DNA of 9,357 nucleotides from Sulfurimonas sp. Its GTDB lineage: Bacteria > Campylobacterota > Campylobacteria > Campylobacterales > Sulfurimonadaceae. Both the position numbers and the translations under genes were made by a program. The DNA is taken from NCBI GenBank assembly GCA_027063585.1, contig JAMORM010000043.1, positions 1 to 9,357 on the forward strand. Reading direction: 5' to 3'. How positions within the stretch are numbered: the stretch's first letter is position 1; every line of letters starts with the position of its first letter. Below the pieces are notes generated by a model, which was given only the letters and a program-made list of their open reading frames with translations, had not been told where the DNA came from and made no database searches. Positions 5,930 to 9,357 of this stretch are shown here, one piece after another.

Positions 5930-6823
5930 ATGACGAGCCGTAAATTTGTAGGTGCACATGTAAGTGCAAGCGGAGGTGTGTATAATGCTCCCTTGAATGC
6001 GAAAAAAATCGGGGCAAAAGCTTTTGCTTTGTTTACAAAAAACCAAAGGCAATGGGTCGCAAAACCGCTGGATAGCGTGACAATACAAAAATTTAAAGCT
6101 GCATTGCAAGAGAGTGGGATTTTAGCAAAACATGTCCTTCCTCATGATAGCTATTTAATAAATTTGGGACATCCTGAAGTTGAAAAACTTGAAAAATCAC
6201 GAGTGGCTTTTATAGATGAATTGGAACGTTGTGATGCACTTGGGCTTGATAAATTGAATTTTCATCCCGGCAGTCATTTGGTAAAACTGAGTAAAAAAGA
6301 AAAAGAAGACACCGCTTTGTTGCAAGAGATAGAAAACAAATGTCTGGATGTGATAGCCGAGTCGATTAATATTGCGCTTGATAAAACCCAAAATGTAAAA
6401 GCGGTTATAGAAAATACTGCAGGTCAAGGAAGTAACCTTGGCTATAAATTTGAACATCTGGCATATATTATAAATAGAGTTGAAGATAAATCAAGGATAG
6501 GTATTTGTATAGATACCTGTCATATGTTTACGGCAGGTTATGATATACGGACAAGAGAAGCGTATGATAAAACCTGGAATGAATTTGGCGAGATAGTCGG
6601 CTTTGAGTATTTAAGCGGCATGCATTTGAATGACTCCAAACCACCTTTGGGAAGTAAGGTTGACAGACACCACTCTTTGGGCAAGGGTGAAATTGGACTG
6701 GATGCATTTAGATTTATAATGAACGATGAGCGCATGGATGATATACCGCTTATTTTAGAAACAATAGATGAAACTATATGGGCTGAGGAAATAAAACTTT
6801 TATACTCTTTTGAGAATAAATAG
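5930..6823 (+). CDS. nfo: endonuclease IV, AP endonuclease of base excision repair
   Basis: This 297-residue cytoplasmic enzyme cuts DNA 5' to abasic sites and removes 3' blocking groups, using three zinc ions. It is a complete TIM-barrel of the AP endonuclease 2 family, about a dozen residues longer than the E. coli protein. The opening [13 protein letters not shown] is a family hallmark. All nine zinc ligands can be placed: H72, H112 (FHPGSH), E161 (IENTAG), D195 and H198 (CIDTCH), H232 (MHLNDS), D245 and H247 (VDRHH), and E277 (ILET). AAGGA lies 10 bases before the ATG, inside the lipoprotein gene. Its position in an operon with envelope proteins is not explained by its role in repair. Identification is secure. 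Confidence 0.98.
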   Translation: MTSRKFVGAHVSASGGVYNAPLNAKKIGAKAFALFTKNQRQWVAKPLDSVTIQKFKAALQESGILAKHVLPHDSYLINLGHPEVEKLEKSRVAFIDELERCDALGLDKLNFHPGSHLVKLSKKEKEDTALLQEIENKCLDVIAESINIALDKTQNVKAVIENTAGQGSNLGYKFEHLAYIINRVEDKSRIGICIDTCHMFTAGYDIRTREAYDKTWNEFGEIVGFEYLSGMHLNDSKPPLGSKVDRHHSLGKGEIGLDAFRFIMNDERMDDIPLILETIDETIWAEEIKLLYSFENK

Positions 6824-6847
6824 TGTAATATGCTCAGATTAATTTTG

Positions 6848-6852
6848 AAGGA
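6848..6852 (+). promoter_or_regulatory. ribosome binding site that decides the FadL start
   Basis: AAGGA lies 10 bases before the ATG at 6863 and 4 bases before the ATG at 6857. The spacing used by nfo (10) and by the four-cysteine gene (9) favours 6863. The more distant ATG at 6830 has no such site. Confidence 0.55.
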
Positions 6853-6862
6853 AAATATGAGA

Positions 6863-8122
6863 ATGAAGAAAACAGCTTTAGTGTCATTTATGACAGCTTC
6901 GATAATGATGGCAGGGGGATATAAAATACCCGAGACTTCAACAAATGCGGTGGCTCTTGGTGCGGCAAATGTTGCACATAACCAAAATAACGCCGATGCT
7001 TCGTATTATAATCCTGCAAAAATGGTTTTTATGTCTAATGAAAATCACATAGAAGCGGATTTGACTTATATTCACCTTGATAAGGTTAAATTTTCTGGTA
7101 TAGTAAAAACGAAAGGACCCTATGATTTAGCATCAGAGAGTGAAGATTTTTACATTCCGACACTGCATTACGTATCACCTGCTTTAGGCGAAAACAGTGC
7201 GAGAATCGGCATAAGTATAACAGCTCCGGGCGGTTTGTCAAAACAGTGGAAAACTGAACCTGCAAGAACATCGGCAGAAGAGTTTACTTTAGAAATTATT
7301 GAACTAAATCCTAGTGTTGCATTTAAAATTAATGACACAGTAGGTTTTGGAGTCGGCTTTAGAATTGTTAAGAGTAGTGGAGTCGTTAAAAGCAACGGAA
7401 CAACGGGAAGTCCGACACCGACAACAACGGCATCTCGTGATATGACGGGGGATTCGGTCGATTTTGGGTATAATTTGGCATTGGCATATAACCCGACATC
7501 ACAGTTAGAGATTGGACTGACTTATCGTTCAAAAGTAGATTTGACACTTGACGGAACTGCAAATCTGGCAACAAACTATACTACAGTTTCGCCAAGTACC
7601 TATAATGGTGCAAGCGGAGTGACAGTTCCGTTACCTGCATCATTTAATGCGGCAATTGCATATACTTTTGCATCAAAAACAACGCTGGAATTTGTTTATG
7701 AAAAAACTATGTGGTCAGCATATAAACAATTGGATTTTACCTACCCCGTAACACTTACTAATCCGGTACTGAGCGGTGCATTTGATAATCCAAAAGAAAA
7801 AAAGTGGAAAGATACGAATACTTTTAGATTTGGGCTAACACAAGTGTTTGATACAATGACGCTTATGGCAGGTTTGGTTATAGATAAAACACCCGTTCCT
7901 GAAAAAACTTTAGGTTTTGAATTGCCTGATACTGATTCGGTAGCTGTTTCATTAGGCGGACGTTATAAAATCAATGATAAAATAGATGTAGGTTTATCGG
8001 CACTCTATTCAATGCATAAAAACAGAACTGTTTTGGCATCCGTAAATGAGAATGAAATTAACGGGGAATTTACAGACGGCGATATTTTAATAGTCTCTGC
8101 CGGACTTGGTTATAAATTTTAA
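6863..8122 (+). CDS. OmpP1/FadL/TodX-family outer-membrane transport protein
   Basis: This 419-residue protein has a signal peptide (MKKTALVSF..., cleaved near AGG at 17-19) and then the family's N-terminal plug region: NAVALGAANVA and ADASYYNPAKM (about 29-54), equivalent to the ADDAS...NPA motif of FadL. The rest alternates short strands and loops as in a beta-barrel and ends in Phe (GLGYKF), the usual C-terminal signal for barrel assembly. FadL-family channels let hydrophobic compounds such as fatty acids or aromatics cross the outer membrane; the substrate here is unknown. One loop (about residues 177-189) is rich in Gly, Thr and Pro. The ATG at 6863 gives the cleanest signal peptide and good spacing; 6857 is an alternative. 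It follows nfo by 39 bases, and the next gene starts 8 bases after its stop. Confidence 0.92.
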   Translation: MKKTALVSFMTASIMMAGGYKIPETSTNAVALGAANVAHNQNNADASYYNPAKMVFMSNENHIEADLTYIHLDKVKFSGIVKTKGPYDLASESEDFYIPTLHYVSPALGENSARIGISITAPGGLSKQWKTEPARTSAEEFTLEIIELNPSVAFKINDTVGFGVGFRIVKSSGVVKSNGTTGSPTPTTTASRDMTGDSVDFGYNLALAYNPTSQLEIGLTYRSKVDLTLDGTANLATNYTTVSPSTYNGASGVTVPLPASFNAAIAYTFASKTTLEFVYEKTMWSAYKQLDFTYPVTLTNPVLSGAFDNPKEKKWKDTNTFRFGLTQVFDTMTLMAGLVIDKTPVPEKTLGFELPDTDSVAVSLGGRYKINDKIDVGLSALYSMHKNRTVLASVNENEINGEFTDGDILIVSAGLGYKF

Positions 8123-8125
8123 GGA
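8121..8125 (+). promoter_or_regulatory. ribosome binding site that decides the TTG start of the ATPase
   Basis: AAGGA overlaps the stop codon of the FadL gene and sits 5 bases before TTG at 8131. An in-frame TAA (8128-8130) directly precedes that TTG, so no earlier start exists. Confidence 0.75.
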
Positions 8126-8130
8126 AATAA

Positions 8131-9357
8131 TTGAAAACATTAGTAAACTTTTTAAATGAAAAAGAGATAGAAAAATCGGAAATATTTATACATTTAAAAT
8201 GCAGTATCAATGAAGCAAAAATACTGCAATATATAGCAAACAGGTATATGAAAGGGCAGGATGATGTGCTTGTCCTTGATTTACTGCAGGATTTATATAA
8301 GAGTGAAAATTATGAGCACTTAGAACACCTCAGAGAACTTAAAAGTCTACTTGAACTTGGATGGCTGCACCAACAAAGCTTTACTCCCGTAAAAATTGCG
8401 GATGTAACACCGCTTGAACTGTTAAACACGGCGGTAGGGCTGACACCTGCATTTTTAAAACTGCTTCAAGACGGCACACTTGATTTGGATTTGCCTGAAG
8501 TGAAGCCGTATTCTGACCATTTGGAATATTTGCAGGATCAGTTTTTCAGAATAGAGCTCTATCAAAAGATGAGTGTGATTCGTCAAAATGTCCATGAGCA
8601 CTCTCTTGGGATTGACAGATTGCAAAACAAACTTAAATTACTTGAAAAACGTATACAAGAGAGAGTAAAGCAAAGCTCTGAAAATCTTGTTTTGGATAAA
8701 TTTTTCAAACAAAAGAAAATGAGTAATTATGAACAGGTCATATTTATAGCACTGCTTCGTGAAGAGTATGGCTCAACTGATTCTTCGTTACGTGAAATGA
8801 ATACGCTAATAGATTTGATTTCATTGGATGAATATGAACGTATTAAAAACCGTTCACTGCTTGAAGAAGGTTCCAACCTTTTAAGTAACGGCATTATAGA
8901 TTATGAAGAGATGCTAAATCCTTTTGGTGGTATCAGCCGTTCATTTTATATAGTAGATGATGTGCTGCAAAGTATTATTCACCCGCAAAAAACGAAAAAA
9001 GTAACACGACTCAAATTAAATGCTTTGGTAGAAGAGCAGGATATATTTGAACTTGTTGAGCCTGAGACTTCTTTGGATGATGTGGTGCTGAATGAAAAAA
9101 CAAAAGAGACTCTGCATAACTTGATGAAACAGGTGGACAAGGAAGTGGTTTCCCGTCTTGTAAAATGGGGCATAAAAGATAAAAAAAGCGGTATTGATGC
9201 ACGTATCATTTTTTACGGACCTGCAGGAACGGGAAAAACAATGACGGCATACTCTTTGGCAAAATCACTCAAACGTCAGGTCTTGGCTTTTGACTGTTCT
9301 AAAATTCTTTCTATGTATGTCGGAGAGAGTGAAAAGAATGTTCGTAAAATTTTTGAT
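8131..9357 (+). CDS. AAA+ ATPase with long N-terminal region (3' end cut by window edge)
   Basis: 409 codons are present, and the gene continues past the window. The Walker A motif is GPAGTGKT (363-370). SMYVGESEKNVRKIFD (394-409) matches the helix after strand 2 in classic AAA remodellers, with an aromatic-hydrophobic-glycine pore loop (Y396-V397-G398). This implies a hexameric machine that threads or unfolds a protein partner. The first 340 residues have no signal peptide, include a probable coiled coil (about 145-183) and winged-helix-like stretches, and recall the N-terminal layout of AAA ATPases found in some contractile-injection and other remodelling systems; that likeness is from memory and not tested. 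The TTG start is supported by AAGGA 5 bases upstream and an in-frame stop just before it; the next in-frame ATG (8248) would lose 39 residues. Walker B, sensors and arginine finger lie outside the window. Confidence 0.9.
   Translation, partial: MKTLVNFLNEKEIEKSEIFIHLKCSINEAKILQYIANRYMKGQDDVLVLDLLQDLYKSENYEHLEHLRELKSLLELGWLHQQSFTPVKIADVTPLELLNTAVGLTPAFLKLLQDGTLDLDLPEVKPYSDHLEYLQDQFFRIELYQKMSVIRQNVHEHSLGIDRLQNKLKLLEKRIQERVKQSSENLVLDKFFKQKKMSNYEQVIFIALLREEYGSTDSSLREMNTLIDLISLDEYERIKNRSLLEEGSNLLSNGIIDYEEMLNPFGGISRSFYIVDDVLQSIIHPQKTKKVTRLKLNALVEEQDIFELVEPETSLDDVVLNEKTKETLHNLMKQVDKEVVSRLVKWGIKDKKSGIDARIIFYGPAGTGKTMTAYSLAKSLKRQVLAFDCSKILSMYVGESEKNVRKIFD

Noticed and set aside
5834..6109. Minus-strand open frame of 91 residues
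   Set aside because: It overlaps the end of the lipoprotein gene and the start of nfo on the opposite strand; both are well supported.
6830..6862. Longer N-terminus for the FadL protein from the ATG at 6830
   Set aside because: It would put an atypical segment before a complete signal peptide and has no ribosome site; AAGGA fits the later ATGs.

Overview
The window is AT-rich DNA whose proteins look like those of a Campylobacterota bacterium (Sulfurimonas or Sulfuricurvum type). The signs are lysine-, isoleucine- and asparagine-rich proteins, short intergenic gaps, a FadL-type porin of the style seen in that group, and sigma70-like promoters. The assignment is an inference from style, not from a marker gene. 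There are nine protein-coding genes, two of them cut by the window edges. I see no RNA genes, insertion sequences, CRISPR array or convincing Rho-independent terminator.

Left arm, minus strand (1-1728). Three genes run leftward in what looks like one operon: a short A24-family prepilin peptidase (1146-1547), a 91-residue protein with a prepilin-like N-terminus that overlaps it by 4 bases (874-1149), and a large Sec-exported protein with two cysteine pairs that leaves the window at base 1 (1-861). This looks like part of a pilus or pseudopilus locus I cannot assign to a named system. The 181-base gap upstream (1548-1728) carries repeated GATGT-like elements that may be an operator.

Centre (1729-5255). 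A Y-family translesion DNA polymerase (minus) with an extra segment after its first strand is divergent from a membrane-bound GGDEF-EAL protein (plus). That protein has a ruined cyclase motif but a complete phosphodiesterase site, so it probably degrades c-di-GMP under control of a periplasmic sensor domain. A 15-base perfect inverted repeat lies inside its coding sequence.

Right arm, plus strand (5256-9357). A tight operon starts from a TATAAT promoter: a 52-residue four-cysteine protein, a putative lipoprotein, endonuclease IV (nfo), a FadL/OmpP1-family outer-membrane protein, and an AAA+ ATPase that starts with TTG and runs off the right edge. Several genes abut with no spacer. The operon joins DNA repair to envelope functions with no obvious shared pathway; co-transcription may simply reflect genome compaction.
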